From an uncultured Oleiphilus sp. (GTDB taxonomy: Bacteria > Pseudomonadota > Gammaproteobacteria > Pseudomonadales > Oleiphilaceae), in the NCBI GenBank assembly GCA_913020045.1, contig CAJWBE010000008.1, forward strand, positions 1 through 64,000: 64,000 bases of DNA. The letters are read 5' to 3'. The stretch's first letter is position 1. The number at the start of each line of letters is the position of its first letter. The notes below the pieces were generated by a model. It saw only the letters and a program-made list of their open reading frames with translations, did not search any database and was not told where the DNA came from. This document shows positions 1-9,610 of this stretch, piece after piece. The position numbers and the translations under genes were made by a program.

Positions 1-8
1 TTTACACA

Positions 9-272
9 TTGATTATGCTATCCGGCAAAGATCAACAAACCGCGACGCGCTGCAAGCGACAAGGCCCATTTCATTCTGTTGAGCAAGCGCTAGCGGCGAG
101 CAATGCGATCGCCACCGAGTTAGAAATTCAAGGCTACAGCGAGTCGGCTAACGCAGTAATTTGGCAGCTTCAAGCGCAGGCACAACTGCGAGACAACCGC
201 AATACGCGTGATGAGTATCCCGTCAGCACAGACTTTGTGCCATTGGGTGTACTGCCAGACTCTGAAGACTAA
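9..272 (+). CDS. small hypothetical protein, possibly 5'-partial
   Basis: I do not recognise this protein of about 87 residues. It is hydrophilic, with an Ala/Gln-rich helical middle part and an acidic end (DSED), and has no signal peptide or membrane segment. The frame stays open to the left edge, so the true start could be outside the window. Inside it the choices are TTG at 9 or ATG at 15, neither with a visible ribosome site. It converges with the VOC gene. A weak hairpin (279-297, CTTAGC/GCTAAG) lies between them without a T-run. Confidence 0.5.
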   Translation: MIMLSGKDQQTATRCKRQGPFHSVEQALAASNAIATELEIQGYSESANAVIWQLQAQAQLRDNRNTRDEYPVSTDFVPLGVLPDSED

Positions 273-310
273 AATAAACTTAGCCCCGACCGCTAAGACA
301 CACGAACACC

Positions 311-670
311 TTATTCAGTTTTTTTCCAAACCGCGTATTCGTTTCCGTTAGGGTCACTGAAATGAAAACGACTGCCACCGGGAAACGAAAACTCAGGGGT
401 AACAATCGTGCCTCCCGCCGCGACAATCTTGCTTTGGGTGGCTGTTAGGTTGTCGCTATAAAAAACGACTAACGCGCTGCCATTTTCCTGCGTGGCGCTG
501 AGCTCGGACTGATAGAAACCACCTTCGATCGTCGAGTCGCTAAATGCTAGGTAGTCCGGTCCATAGGTTTCAAAAGACCACTGAAACACCTCACCAAAAA
601 AAGCTTGCGCGGCAGAGATACTCTTAGCGGGTAACTCTAAATAATTAATCGTCTCGTGCTTATTCATCAT
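311..670 (-). CDS. VOC (glyoxalase/bleomycin-resistance fold) family protein
   Basis: A single-domain protein of 119 residues of the vicinal-oxygen-chelate superfamily. It starts with the typical opening beta strand and helix (NYLELPAKSISAAQAFFGEVF) and ends with the family signature around FSDPNGNEYAVW, where a metal-ligand Glu is expected. The substrate cannot be told from sequence; the family includes glyoxalases, dioxygenases and resistance proteins. It is cytoplasmic, with no signal peptide. It lies just downstream of rep on the same strand with a 60-nt gap, so it may be co-transcribed. MNKHE, one codon in, is an equally good start. Confidence 0.8.
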   Translation of the reverse strand: MMNKHETINYLELPAKSISAAQAFFGEVFQWSFETYGPDYLAFSDSTIEGGFYQSELSATQENGSALVVFYSDNLTATQSKIVAAGGTIVTPEFSFPGGSRFHFSDPNGNEYAVWKKTE

Positions 671-730
671 CCTTTGCTCCCTTGAATTTTTCTCATGCTC
701 GCGGCTTCACCTCAACACTGGGCATCAAGA

Positions 731-2761
731 CTACTCTGACAAGTCATCCTTCAAACCACCTAACAGGGCAGACAGCGTCTTGTTGCCCTTCTCTTGAACA
801 CGCTCCTTGTCCTGTTTCTCGCCGCCTTCCCATATCAGGTCGTCTTCGGGCAGCTCGTCTAGAAAACGACTAGGTATGGTTTCTATTTTCTCTCCATACT
901 GTTTACGCGTTGCCGCATAGGTTAGCGCCAGCGTTCGCTTTGCTCGGGTAATCCCCACGTACATCAATCGACGCTCTTCTTCGATATTGTCTTCTTCGAT
1001 ACTATTTCGGTGGGGCAACAACTCTTCTTCGAGGCCCATGATAAACACATGTGGAAACTCCAAGCCCTTCGACGCATGCAAGGTCAGCAAATGCACCTTA
1101 TCGCTGTCGTCGTCTTCTTCCTGCTGCTCCAGCATGTCACGTAACATCAGTTTAGAAATCGCTTCCTCGATACCGATCTCGTCTGCAGTACCCTTGTCTT
1201 TCTCGAGCATGTTTTTGACTGAGTCAATCAGATACCAAACGTTCTCCATTCGGCGTTCCGCCTGCTTAGGCGTATTAGCATTCTGATATAGCCATTGGTC
1301 ATATTCGATGTCAGTAAACAACTGCTTCAACACCGGCACCGGGTCTTCTTGATAACAGCGATCCGTGATTCGCTTTAACCAGTCACAAAAACGCCTTACT
1401 CGCTCCAAGGGCTTACCATTTAGAGCCTGTTCTAAACCAAGTTCCTGACTCGCATCATACAAACTGGTATCTCTTTCCGTCGCATACGTTCCGAGCTTTT
1501 CAAGCGTTGACGGCCCGATCTCACGACGAGGCACATTAACGACTCGCAAAAATGCAGCATCATCATCGGGGTTGGCAATCAAACGCAGATAAGCCATCGC
1601 GTCTTTAATTTCATTCTTTGAAAAAAACGAAGAGCCGCCAGACATCTGATAGGGCACTTGAAACGCCTGCAGTTTTATTTCTAGCAAACGGGACTGGTGA
1701 TTACCCCGATACAAGACAGAAAAATCCTTAAACGGAATATTATACTTAAGCTTCATATCAAGGATTTCTGCCGCCACCTGCTCCGCCTCTGCATCTTCAT
1801 GTCGACATCGAATCACACGGATTTTTTCGCCATTCCCAAAGTCGCTCCATAAGGCCTTTTCAAACTTGTGCGGGTTATTCGCGATCACCTGGTTAGCCGC
1901 ATTCAAAATCAGGCTTGTTGAACGGTAATTTTGCTCCAGCTTAATCAGCTTAATCGTGGGAAAGTCTTGCTCAAGCCTCGCCAAGTTTTCAGGGCGAGCA
2001 CCCCGCCATGCATAAATTGACTGATCATCATCACCGACCACCGTCAACGCTTCGCGGTCACCCACCAAGAGCTTCACTAATTCATACTGAGCCAAATTGG
2101 TGTCTTGGTACTCATCGACCAACAAATAGCGGATTTTTTGTCGCCACTTAGAGAGAATTTCTGGATGCTTTTGATACAGCAACACTGGCAATAGTATCAG
2201 GTCATCGAAATCGAGCGCATTGTAGGCTTTTAGATAACGGTTATATGTGGCGTAGACGTGCGCCATCAATTCGTCATCGGGCGTTTTTGCCTTAGATTTT
2301 GCGTGCTCGGGCGTGAGCATGTCGTTCTTCCAGCTCGAAATCTGCATTTGAATCAGATTAATCCGGTCGCTATTCTCATCCCCCTCTTTGAGCATCAAGT
2401 CTCTAATCAGCGCTTTAGCATCTTCGGAGTCAAATATTGAAAACCCCGCTTTGTAGCCGAGTACCTTGTGCTCGCTACGAATAATGTTTAGCCCAAGATT
2501 GTGGAACGTGGATACCGTCAACCCGCGCGCGTCGGGCCCAGACACTAGCTGACCGACACGTTCTTTCATTTCACGGGAGGCTTTATTGGTAAACGTCACT
2601 GCCGCAATATTGCGACCTTTGAGCCCACATTGTTTAATCAAGTAGGCGATCTTGCGCGTAATAACGCTCGTCTTGCCACTACCGGCGCCAGCCAGCACCA
2701 ATAATGGCCCGCCGACGAACTCGACAGCTTCTCGCTGTTTTGGGTTTAATTTGGCAGCCAC
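731..2761 (-). CDS. rep: ATP-dependent DNA helicase Rep
   Basis: Superfamily 1A 3'-5' helicase of 676 residues, close to the usual length of Rep. Visible motifs: Walker A GAGSGKT at 25-31, motif Ia TFTNKAS, Walker B VDEYQDT, motif III GDDDQSIYAWRGA, motif IV QNYRS, motif V LTLHASKGLEF and motif VI MYVGITRAKR. Rep clears proteins ahead of the replisome and helps restart stalled forks. UvrD is the alternative, but the short C-terminus and overall length fit Rep better. It is divergent from tex. The palindrome at 2795-2813 lies in its upstream region. Confidence 0.93.
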   Translation of the reverse strand: MAAKLNPKQREAVEFVGGPLLVLAGAGSGKTSVITRKIAYLIKQCGLKGRNIAAVTFTNKASREMKERVGQLVSGPDARGLTVSTFHNLGLNIIRSEHKVLGYKAGFSIFDSEDAKALIRDLMLKEGDENSDRINLIQMQISSWKNDMLTPEHAKSKAKTPDDELMAHVYATYNRYLKAYNALDFDDLILLPVLLYQKHPEILSKWRQKIRYLLVDEYQDTNLAQYELVKLLVGDREALTVVGDDDQSIYAWRGARPENLARLEQDFPTIKLIKLEQNYRSTSLILNAANQVIANNPHKFEKALWSDFGNGEKIRVIRCRHEDAEAEQVAAEILDMKLKYNIPFKDFSVLYRGNHQSRLLEIKLQAFQVPYQMSGGSSFFSKNEIKDAMAYLRLIANPDDDAAFLRVVNVPRREIGPSTLEKLGTYATERDTSLYDASQELGLEQALNGKPLERVRRFCDWLKRITDRCYQEDPVPVLKQLFTDIEYDQWLYQNANTPKQAERRMENVWYLIDSVKNMLEKDKGTADEIGIEEAISKLMLRDMLEQQEEDDDSDKVHLLTLHASKGLEFPHVFIMGLEEELLPHRNSIEEDNIEEERRLMYVGITRAKRTLALTYAATRKQYGEKIETIPSRFLDELPEDDLIWEGGEKQDKERVQEKGNKTLSALLGGLKDDLSE

Positions 2762-2794
2762 TCACAAACCTTATGAATTCTTAAACGATTAGCG

Positions 2795-2813
2795 TTCTGC
2801 ACAAGGTGCAGAA
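2795..2813. promoter_or_regulatory. 19-bp perfect palindrome upstream of rep
   Basis: TTCTGCAC-AAG-GTGCAGAA: two 8-bp arms around a 3-nt centre, between the divergent rep and tex starts and 34 nt from the rep ATG. The size and odd centre suit a dimeric repressor operator. It could also form a hairpin in the rep leader. I do not match it to a known regulator. Confidence 0.4.
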
Positions 2814-2944
2814 ACTTTGTCAGGCGCATTGTAACGGATTCAACAACGACGGCATGTAATTTTCGATGTACAAAGGGTTTAATTTCTTGGCTTCGGCTCC
2901 ACATAGAAGTTTCTATACCTATCCATCCCTATACAGTATTTCTC

Positions 2945-5275
2945 ATGAACTCTATTGCCTTGCGTATTGCAGAAGAACTCCACGTTAAGCCTCAACAAGT
3001 CGAGGCAACCATTCAACTCTTAGACGAAGGCGCAACCGTTCCATTCATAGCGCGTTACCGAAAAGAGGTCACAGGAGCTCTAGACGATTCGCAGTTACGC
3101 TTACTAGACGACCGGCTTCGCTATTTGCGCGAGTTAAACAGTCGCAAACAGGTGATATTGTCGAGCATTGATGAACAAGGCAAGCTATCAGCCGAGCTGA
3201 AAAAAGACATCGAGAATGCGGATAGCAAATCATTGCTCGAAGACCTGTATCTACCTTTCAAACCAAAACGACGCACCAAAGGCGAAATAGCGAAAGAGGC
3301 GGGGCTTGAGCCGCTAGCGAACAGCTTGTTCGAAAACCCGTCTCTTGACCCTGAAGCACACGCCGCTGACTACCTCAATACAGACCTAAATATTCTCGAT
3401 ACCAAGTCAGCACTGGAAGGCGCAAAGTTTATTCTGATGGAACGCTTCGCCGAAGAGGCAAAGCTACTAAAGCAGCTTAAGCAAACAATGTGGGAGCGAG
3501 GAGAGGTTCGCAGCGAAGTCATTGAATCCGAGAAAGTAAAAGGGCAGAAGTTCAAAGACTATTTCGACTACCAGGAAGCCATTTCTAAAATCCCGTCCCA
3601 TCGGGCATTGGCGTTATTCAGAGGACGCAACGAAGGCGTGCTTGCCGTGTCTCTCGGTGTTGCTGGCTATGATGAAAAAGACCGTACTGTGCTTCATCCC
3701 TGCGAAGGAATGGTAGCCAGTTATTTTAATATTCAAAACGAAGGGCGCGCCGCTGATACCTGGTTAAAAGAAGTCGTCAGATGGTGCTGGAAAGTAAAAC
3801 TCAGCACGCATATCGAATCAGAATTACTTAGCCGGCTGCGCGACGCCGCGGAAACCACGGCAATCGATGTGTTTGCAGAAAATCTGAAGGATCTACTTTT
3901 GGCGGCGCCGGCAGGGCCAAAAGCAACGATGGGGCTCGACCCGGGCTTAAGAACCGGGGTGAAAGTTGCCATTGTTGATGCCACCGGGAAATTTGTCGAC
4001 CACGCGACGATTTACCCACACGCACCACAGAACAAATGGGACGAGAGTATAGAAGTGCTCGCCAAGCTAGCGAAGAAACACGACGTTGAACTGATCAGTA
4101 TCGGCAATGGTACGGCTTCTCGCGAAACAGACAAGCTTGCTGCCGAGCTAGGCAAACGCTTCACAGACCTTCATCTGCAGCGGATCGTCGTTAGCGAAGC
4201 GGGGGCCTCGATCTATTCTGCCTCAGAATTTGCTTCCAAAGAGTTTCCCGATCTAGACGTGACGATTCGTGGTGCCGTATCGATTGCTCGGCGGCTTCAG
4301 GACCCGCTCGCTGAACTCGTAAAAATTGAACCCAAAGCAATTGGCGTTGGCCAATATCAACATGATGTCAGCCAAGTACAGCTCAATCGCAGTCTAGATG
4401 CGGTCATCGAAGACTGTGTGCATGCCGTTGGCGTCGATCTAAACACGGCGTCTGCACCGCTGCTTGCACGGGTATCCGGCTTAAACCAGAGCATTGCGAA
4501 CCATGTGGTTGCATTTCGAGATGAGCAAGGCGCATTCAGTTCACGTAAACAGTTAATGAAGGTGCCACGACTCGGAGGCAAGGCATTCGAACAATGCGCG
4601 GGTTTTTTACGAATCAATGCCGGCAATAACCCATTGGATGCCTCAGCTGTGCACCCGGAAGCCTATGCCTTGGTCGAGAAAATAGCCAAACAGCAACAAC
4701 ACTCGATTAGTGAGCTCATCGGCAATCAGTCTATTCTTGGCGGCTTAGCAGCCAATGACTATATTTCGGAACAATTTGGCGAACATACCGTCAAAGACGT
4801 GATAGCGGAACTTGCGAAGCCTGGCAGAGACCCGCGACCTGAGTTTACGTTTGCCAGCTTCAAAGAAGGTGTCGAAAAGATCTCGGACCTTAGCGTTGAC
4901 ATGATTCTTGAAGGCACCGTGACGAACGTTACTCACTTTGGCGCGTTTGTCGATATCGGCGTTCACCAAGACGGACTTGTCCATATCTCCGCATTAGCGG
5001 ATAAGTTTGTAAAAGACCCCCGTGAGGTGGTTAAAACTGGCGATATCGTTAAGGTAAAAGTGATGGAAGTCGATGCGCCACGCAAGCGGATTGCACTATC
5101 TATGCGTATGAGTGATTCTGGGCAGGTCAGCGAGAATAAGAAAGCCGACACACCAAAGGACAAGAAGAAACAAGCGCCGAACAAGAACACAAAACAGCGC
5201 AACGGTCATGGCGAAAAGCATCAACAAAACGCGCTTTCAGGCGCAATGGCCGCCGCGTTTAATAAGGCCAAGTAA
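2945..5275 (+). CDS. tex: Tex-family RNA-binding transcription accessory protein
   Basis: Protein of 776 residues, the normal length for Tex/YhgF. Order: N-terminal Tex helical region, a YqgF/RNase H-like domain (around [17 protein letters not shown]), helix-hairpin-helix motifs in the 500s ([18 protein letters not shown]), then an S1 RNA-binding domain near 650-720 ([17 protein letters not shown]). The Lys/Gln-rich tail is low complexity. Tex binds nucleic acid and associates with RNA polymerase; its exact role is unsettled. It is transcribed away from rep; gshA follows on the same strand after about 100 nt. Confidence 0.95.
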   Translation: MNSIALRIAEELHVKPQQVEATIQLLDEGATVPFIARYRKEVTGALDDSQLRLLDDRLRYLRELNSRKQVILSSIDEQGKLSAELKKDIENADSKSLLEDLYLPFKPKRRTKGEIAKEAGLEPLANSLFENPSLDPEAHAADYLNTDLNILDTKSALEGAKFILMERFAEEAKLLKQLKQTMWERGEVRSEVIESEKVKGQKFKDYFDYQEAISKIPSHRALALFRGRNEGVLAVSLGVAGYDEKDRTVLHPCEGMVASYFNIQNEGRAADTWLKEVVRWCWKVKLSTHIESELLSRLRDAAETTAIDVFAENLKDLLLAAPAGPKATMGLDPGLRTGVKVAIVDATGKFVDHATIYPHAPQNKWDESIEVLAKLAKKHDVELISIGNGTASRETDKLAAELGKRFTDLHLQRIVVSEAGASIYSASEFASKEFPDLDVTIRGAVSIARRLQDPLAELVKIEPKAIGVGQYQHDVSQVQLNRSLDAVIEDCVHAVGVDLNTASAPLLARVSGLNQSIANHVVAFRDEQGAFSSRKQLMKVPRLGGKAFEQCAGFLRINAGNNPLDASAVHPEAYALVEKIAKQQQHSISELIGNQSILGGLAANDYISEQFGEHTVKDVIAELAKPGRDPRPEFTFASFKEGVEKISDLSVDMILEGTVTNVTHFGAFVDIGVHQDGLVHISALADKFVKDPREVVKTGDIVKVKVMEVDAPRKRIALSMRMSDSGQVSENKKADTPKDKKKQAPNKNTKQRNGHGEKHQQNALSGAMAAAFNKAK

Positions 5276-5379
5276 CGCGTTGAATCAACGCAACATTGAA
5301 TTTCATTTGCCAGCTAGACAGACAACGCAACAGCCAGCAAACTACGCATTACCGCCGCAAGGCTGACAAGGACTTGATT

Positions 5380-6966
5380 ATGACAAACCCGACGCCCCCT
5401 AACACCACTTTGCCGGGCTTGTCTGTTTTAGACGCATTTATTCAAGATAAAAAAGTGTTGATTCGCCGCGGCATTGAAAAAGAAGGCCTGCGCGCAAACG
5501 CTGATTTAGACATTACACAAACAGATCATCCAGCGGCGCTAGGCCATCCGCTGACACATGCGAGCATTACCACCGACTACTCAGAAGCGCTGTTAGAACT
5601 CATCACTTCAGTACACGACTCTCGGACAGGTTTGTTTGATGAACTATCTCAGGTCCATGAGTTCGTGCAATCAAACATCGGTGATGAGCTACTTTGGCCG
5701 GGCAGCATGCCTTGCCGTATCGATGGCAATAACAGCATCCGCATTGCCGAATATGGCAACTCAAACATCGGGCAACTCAAAACAGTCTATCGCCGTGGAC
5801 TTGATGTCCGTTATGGACGAATCATGCAGAGCATCGCTGGCCTGCATTACAACTTTTCCTTAAGCGATGAACTTTGGCTTGCTCTGCAAGAGCAGCAGCA
5901 AAACCAACAAAGCCTGACTGACTTCAAATCTGAACGCTATTTTTCACTGATTCGTAATTTCAGGCGCCACTCTTGGCTTCTGATGTATCTATTTGGTGCG
6001 TCGCCCGTGTTAGACGAAAGCTTTGTTGAAGAAAATAGCGACCACGGACTCATTCCGTTTGACGAAATGGGCAGCCTGTACAAGCCCCACGCATGCTCGC
6101 TGCGCATGGGAGACCTTGGCTACCACAACAACGCTCAGGCAGACCTAAACATTTGCTTCAACACGCTTGAAAACTTCACTCATACTCTAGGCCATGCGGT
6201 TAAGACCCCTTACCCGGCCTACGAAGCGATTGGTGTGAAACAAAATGGAAAACGAGTTCAGCTCAACACCAATATTCTTCAAATAGAGAACGAATACTAC
6301 AGCTCTGTTCGACCCAAACGCACAACTCGATCGACTGAAAAGCCGACGGAAGCGTTGATAGAAAGAGGCGTTGAGTATATTGAAGTTCGCTGTATGGACT
6401 TAAATCCGATGCTGCCTCTAGGCATCGACACGCCGGAAGTAGATTTCATCGACCTTTTACTGATGCACTCTCTCTTGAGCCCTTCTGGCTATATTGACGA
6501 TGAAGGCTGTGCCGAACTAGAACAAAACTTTTCCCGTGTCGTTAACGAAGGACGTAAGCCCAGCCTTTCGCTGCAACGCAATGGCGAAGCGATCTTGTTA
6601 GCAGACTGGGGGACGGAGCTGATAAAAGAACTTAGCGCTATTGCAGAAATCATGGATAAAGAAAGCGGCGATAATCGTTTCCGCTCAAGCTTAGAGACTC
6701 AAGCGAAGAAAATCTCTGACGTTAGCCTCACCCCATCTGCGCAAATACTGGCCAAAATGCAAGAAACAAAGCAGTCATGGTTAACGTTTGCTGCAGAGCA
6801 AGCAAGGCAACATAGAGCAACAAGCGAGTCCATATCCCAGAGCGCGCGCAAAGAGGTCAATTCTCGCTATCAGAAGCAAGCGACAGACTCTTTGACACAA
6901 GAACAGCAGCGCGAAGCCGAAGATACCGTCAGTTTTAATGATTTCCTCAAGGCTTACCAAGCATAA
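5380..6966 (+). CDS. gshA: glutamate-cysteine ligase
   Basis: First enzyme of glutathione synthesis: joins L-glutamate and L-cysteine using ATP, in the cytoplasm. At 528 residues it fits the proteobacterial class, with the family features RRGIEKEGLR near the start, ITTDYSEALLELIT, GSMPCRI and a basic PKRT/ERGVEYIEVRCMD region. The frame opens at 5296, but ATG 5380 has AAGGA 7-8 nt upstream and gives the expected N-terminus, so I use it. It follows tex on the same strand. A gene-free region of 480 bp follows. Confidence 0.95.
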   Translation: MTNPTPPNTTLPGLSVLDAFIQDKKVLIRRGIEKEGLRANADLDITQTDHPAALGHPLTHASITTDYSEALLELITSVHDSRTGLFDELSQVHEFVQSNIGDELLWPGSMPCRIDGNNSIRIAEYGNSNIGQLKTVYRRGLDVRYGRIMQSIAGLHYNFSLSDELWLALQEQQQNQQSLTDFKSERYFSLIRNFRRHSWLLMYLFGASPVLDESFVEENSDHGLIPFDEMGSLYKPHACSLRMGDLGYHNNAQADLNICFNTLENFTHTLGHAVKTPYPAYEAIGVKQNGKRVQLNTNILQIENEYYSSVRPKRTTRSTEKPTEALIERGVEYIEVRCMDLNPMLPLGIDTPEVDFIDLLLMHSLLSPSGYIDDEGCAELEQNFSRVVNEGRKPSLSLQRNGEAILLADWGTELIKELSAIAEIMDKESGDNRFRSSLETQAKKISDVSLTPSAQILAKMQETKQSWLTFAAEQARQHRATSESISQSARKEVNSRYQKQATDSLTQEQQREAEDTVSFNDFLKAYQA

Positions 6967-7446
6967 GCTCGCCAAAAAACATCGCAAAAGGCATACCGCA
7001 TCACAGCTACTGTGTGGTGTCGGTTTGCACACCCTTAAAGTTTTGAGACCCTCCTCAAGTTTCTAACTTTCTAGATTGTTGAGCCTAATTCCATGTGTTA
7101 GCGTGTAATTGTTTGCAACAGACTGTAATCACAGAATAAAACATTAACATAATGAAATATTACAGGCTGGCGAACTCGAAAATATTGCTCTAACGTAAAT
7201 AAAGTTAACATTAAATATACATACGTCACTCTCATGCTTGTAGGGAGCACGAACCTTGATCGCAATCAGGGCTCAATCTTTGAAAGTGACCACTGTGCAG
7301 TATTTTATTATTTGGATAGCGTTGCTAAACCAATTTTATAAGTCGAACGTTTTATTGGCATCACCTAGAGACACTTGAGTCGCTAGCAAAGTGCCCTTTT
7401 GCTCACTTGATAAAGTGGATAGCAGCTTAATGAAAGGAGCGGCCAA
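6967..7446. other. 480-bp gene-free region upstream of rmf
   Basis: AT-rich stretch between gshA and rmf with no convincing gene. A candidate sigma-70 promoter is TTGGAT (7312-7317), 17 nt, TTTATA (7335-7340), about 100 nt before the rmf start, which would leave a long leader. A 35-codon ATG frame (7234-7341) has no ribosome site and runs into that promoter. Near the rmf end AAGTG and CACTT elements could pair. A small RNA cannot be excluded. Confidence 0.5.
7312..7340 (+). promoter_or_regulatory. candidate rmf promoter
   Basis: TTGGAT and TTTATA with 17-nt spacing, about 105 nt ahead of the rmf ATG. This is read by eye only. The overlapping TATAAG at 7337-7342 is an alternative -10 with 19-nt spacing. 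Confidence 0.3.
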
Positions 7447-7650
7447 ATGGCCAATGACTTTTCTTTATGCTGGGATATTGATTCGTTGAACAAGGCGTAC
7501 CGTCAAGGCTATATGGCGGGTGTCATGGGCATGGAACAAAATCGCTGCCCGTACACGGGCGAAATCGTTGAAGCAGCTTGGGAAGCAGGCTGGGAAGACG
7601 GATACCAGAATTGCGAACTGCAAAAACCGGTTCGCCAGCTAGCATCTTGA
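7447..7650 (+). CDS. rmf: ribosome modulation factor (Rmf family)
   Basis: Small protein of 67 residues carrying the Rmf signature: RQGYMAGVMG, then CPY, then a W/G/W-spaced helix (AAWEAGWEDGY). Rmf drives dimerisation of 70S ribosomes into inactive 100S particles in stationary phase. It is slightly longer and more acidic at the N-terminus than the E. coli protein. The start is clear: AAGGAG lies 7 nt before ATG 7447. It stands alone after a long leader, in keeping with growth-phase control, and converges with the FliL-like gene. Confidence 0.85.
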   Translation: MANDFSLCWDIDSLNKAYRQGYMAGVMGMEQNRCPYTGEIVEAAWEAGWEDGYQNCELQKPVRQLAS

Positions 7651-7669
7651 TTGATGTGCAGCGTTGCCT

Positions 7670-8095
7670 CTAACGCTGTACGACAAAACTAGTGAACAAC
7701 AGGTCATCAACCTGTGACGCGCCTGTCTCTTCTGACATTGCATCCTGTACTTTTTTAAGCGCCGCCTGCCTAATATTTTCCTGACTATTGACCTCCGACA
7801 TCTGTTCTTCAGTTTGTGCACTCAAGTGCATCACTATTTGATGCCGCACCAAAGCCTTATTCGCTTCAATTAAAGCCGCCGCATCTTCAGAAGGCACGCG
7901 CAGAGAAATATCCGCCTTGATGTATTTCAGTTTCGCCGAGGTCCCGCCAAAATTTGCAACAAAGGCAGGACTAAGCTCTACATACTGAGCCTTCGGCGCA
8001 ACAACCTCCTCGTCATCTTCTGCTTGCGCAACCAGCGCTGAGCTACATAGCATGAAGATGTAAAGAGTGCGGAAAACCAATTTCATATTAACCAT
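7670..8095 (-). CDS. secreted FliL-family protein
   Basis: Protein of 141 residues ending in the FliL-type signature (DDLLFTSFVVQ), preceded by a VELSPAFVANF...YIKADISL core and the long helical stretch typical of the stomatin-like FliL fold. Classic FliL has a non-cleaved membrane anchor. This one starts with a signal peptide (LVFRTLYIFMLCSSALVAQA, cut before EDDEE), so it is probably periplasmic. No flagellar genes adjoin it, although a MotA/MotB pair lies at 51-52 kb. ATG at 8086 (MKLVF) is a likely alternative start. Confidence 0.75.
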   Translation of the reverse strand: MVNMKLVFRTLYIFMLCSSALVAQAEDDEEVVAPKAQYVELSPAFVANFGGTSAKLKYIKADISLRVPSEDAAALIEANKALVRHQIVMHLSAQTEEQMSEVNSQENIRQAALKKVQDAMSEETGASQVDDLLFTSFVVQR

Positions 8096-8108
8096 TATAT
8101 TCGCCTAA

Positions 8109-8130
8109 GATTCGTCAAAGATTCGTCAAA
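8109..8130. repeat. 11-bp direct repeat, two copies
   Basis: GATTCGTCAAA occurs twice head to tail (8109-8119, 8120-8130) in the divergent region between the FliL-like gene and dsbB. One helical turn separates the copies, so cooperative regulator binding is possible. It may equally be a chance slippage product. Confidence 0.5.
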
Positions 8131-8309
8131 ACGTGATGAATTATATGCACGAACCGGCCACCCGGCCAGCAAAGCACGCTTTCAATTTTGTAGTATATTC
8201 GTTACCGCGACGTCCACATTAAATGCTCTTAATAGATTCGACAAAAGGTTTACAGCATTTGTCGTTTTGGTGACTATAGGCGCCCGAACAAAGACAAGAT
8301 ATTTCTAAC

Positions 8310-8828
8310 ATGTCCATTTTGTACAATAGTCGTCTCTTATTCTTAGCCATTTTGCTTGGCTGCACAGGCTTGCTTGGCAGCGCCATTTTCGTAGAGCCAT
8401 TCAAGAGCATGGATGCCTGTCCGATGTGCATGATGCAACGCGCCGTTTTCGCATTGATAGCCGTGCTTTGTGTTCTTCCCCTGCTGCATAATCCTGCAAG
8501 ACTCGGGCAGCGAATATACGCAAGCATTACCGCGCTCGCTTCTATCGCAGGTGCAGCGATTGCGTCTCGGCAATTGTGGCTACAAAGCTTACCCGAAGAC
8601 AAAGTGCCAGCCTGCGGCCCAGGCTTAGAGTATATGCTTGATGTTTTTCCTATTCTTGACGTCATTGCAATGGCGATTAAAGGAACCGGCGACTGCGCGG
8701 AGGTTCAGTGGACACTTGCTTCTATTTCAATACCTGGCTGGAGCCTACTCGCGTTTATCCTTATCACGCTTACATGCGTCTGGATATTCCTAAAGCCCTC
8801 TCCCAAGAAGGGCTTTCGCACGCAATAA
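8310..8828 (+). CDS. dsbB: disulfide bond formation protein B
   Basis: Inner-membrane quinone reductase that reoxidises DsbA. The protein has 172 residues and four hydrophobic segments. Both redox pairs are present: Cys37-Pro-Met-Cys40 in the first periplasmic loop and Cys102/Cys129 in the second. It is followed by rsd, the same pairing as dsbH-algQ in P. aeruginosa. A hairpin (AAAGCCCT/AGGGCTTT, 8792-8816) lies within the 3' end of the coding sequence, with no T-run. No strong ribosome site is seen before the ATG. Confidence 0.93.
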   Translation: MSILYNSRLLFLAILLGCTGLLGSAIFVEPFKSMDACPMCMMQRAVFALIAVLCVLPLLHNPARLGQRIYASITALASIAGAAIASRQLWLQSLPEDKVPACGPGLEYMLDVFPILDVIAMAIKGTGDCAEVQWTLASISIPGWSLLAFILITLTCVWIFLKPSPKKGFRTQ

Positions 8829-8990
8829 AAGCACAAATAACGGTTGCCTCAACGCACTAAATTCGTTACTTTTTTACTCCTTGAGACTACACCCGTATTC
8901 TTTTGGAGAACAGGCCTTCATAAAGGCTATGACTAGCAGATTAATTATTTGCTCAACCTCCACTAAGCAACAAATATCAAGGAGTTTTAA

Positions 8991-9461
8991 ATGCTCAACA
9001 ATTGTGAGAGCGCCAAACAACGTTGGGGCGGCGTCAACGACCTCATCGACAAATGGCTTAAAGAACGTCAAGACCTGATCGTTAAACTATGCGACCTGTC
9101 TGTAAAACCGGGAAGCTCTCAAGAAAACACAGTTGAACGACTCCAGTCTTTCTGCCAAATCTTAGTCGACTACGTATCCGTTGGACATTTTGAAGTGTAT
9201 GAGCAACTGCTAAACGAAGCCGCTGAGTTTAACGATGGCGGAACAGAGCTTGCGAACAAAATCATCCCTCAAATCCAAAGCTCCACAGAGCTGGCGTTAA
9301 ACTTCAACGACCGCTTTGATGACATACACAAAGTTGACGATGGTATCGAAGGTTTGATTTTAGAGCTCGACAATCTAGGTAAAACCTTAGAAGATCGATT
9401 CGAACTCGAAGACGTATTGATAGAAGCCTTGCACAAAACACATGCGGACTCTGTTGCTTAA
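8991..9461 (+). CDS. rsd: anti-sigma-70 factor Rsd/AlgQ
   Basis: Protein of 156 residues of the Rsd/AlgQ family: an all-helical cytoplasmic protein that binds region 4 of the housekeeping sigma factor. In pseudomonads (AlgQ) it influences alginate and other regulated genes. Family features are the opening MLNNCESAKQRWGG, DLIDKWLKERQ, and FCQILVDYVSVGHFEVYEQLL. AAGGAG lies 8 nt before ATG 8991. It has its own leader after dsbB and ends at a strong terminator (9511-9532), so it is probably a single-gene unit. Confidence 0.92.
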   Translation: MLNNCESAKQRWGGVNDLIDKWLKERQDLIVKLCDLSVKPGSSQENTVERLQSFCQILVDYVSVGHFEVYEQLLNEAAEFNDGGTELANKIIPQIQSSTELALNFNDRFDDIHKVDDGIEGLILELDNLGKTLEDRFELEDVLIEALHKTHADSVA

Positions 9462-9510
9462 CCAGCAAGTCTAAGCAACATTCGGCGCAGAATCTCTGAC
9501 GCAAAACTGA

Positions 9511-9532
9511 AGGGCCTATTTGGCCCTTTTTT
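9511..9532 (+). terminator. Rho-independent terminator of rsd
   Basis: AGGGCC-TATTT-GGCCCT stem-loop followed directly by a run of T. It lies 50 nt after the rsd stop. Confidence 0.85.
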
Positions 9533-9610
9533 ATTGCGCATCGCCTTGCGTCGCGTCATGACCCGCTATACTGGATACAGTCCTCTTAATAGACCCGAAG
9601 GTATCTTTTT

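Noticed and set aside
279-297. CTTAGC/GCTAAG hairpin between the first two genes
   Set aside because: Short stem with a 7-nt loop and no T-run on either strand; not called a terminator.
7234-7341. 35-codon ATG frame in the rmf leader
   Set aside because: No ribosome site, no recognisable features, and it overlaps the best rmf promoter candidate.
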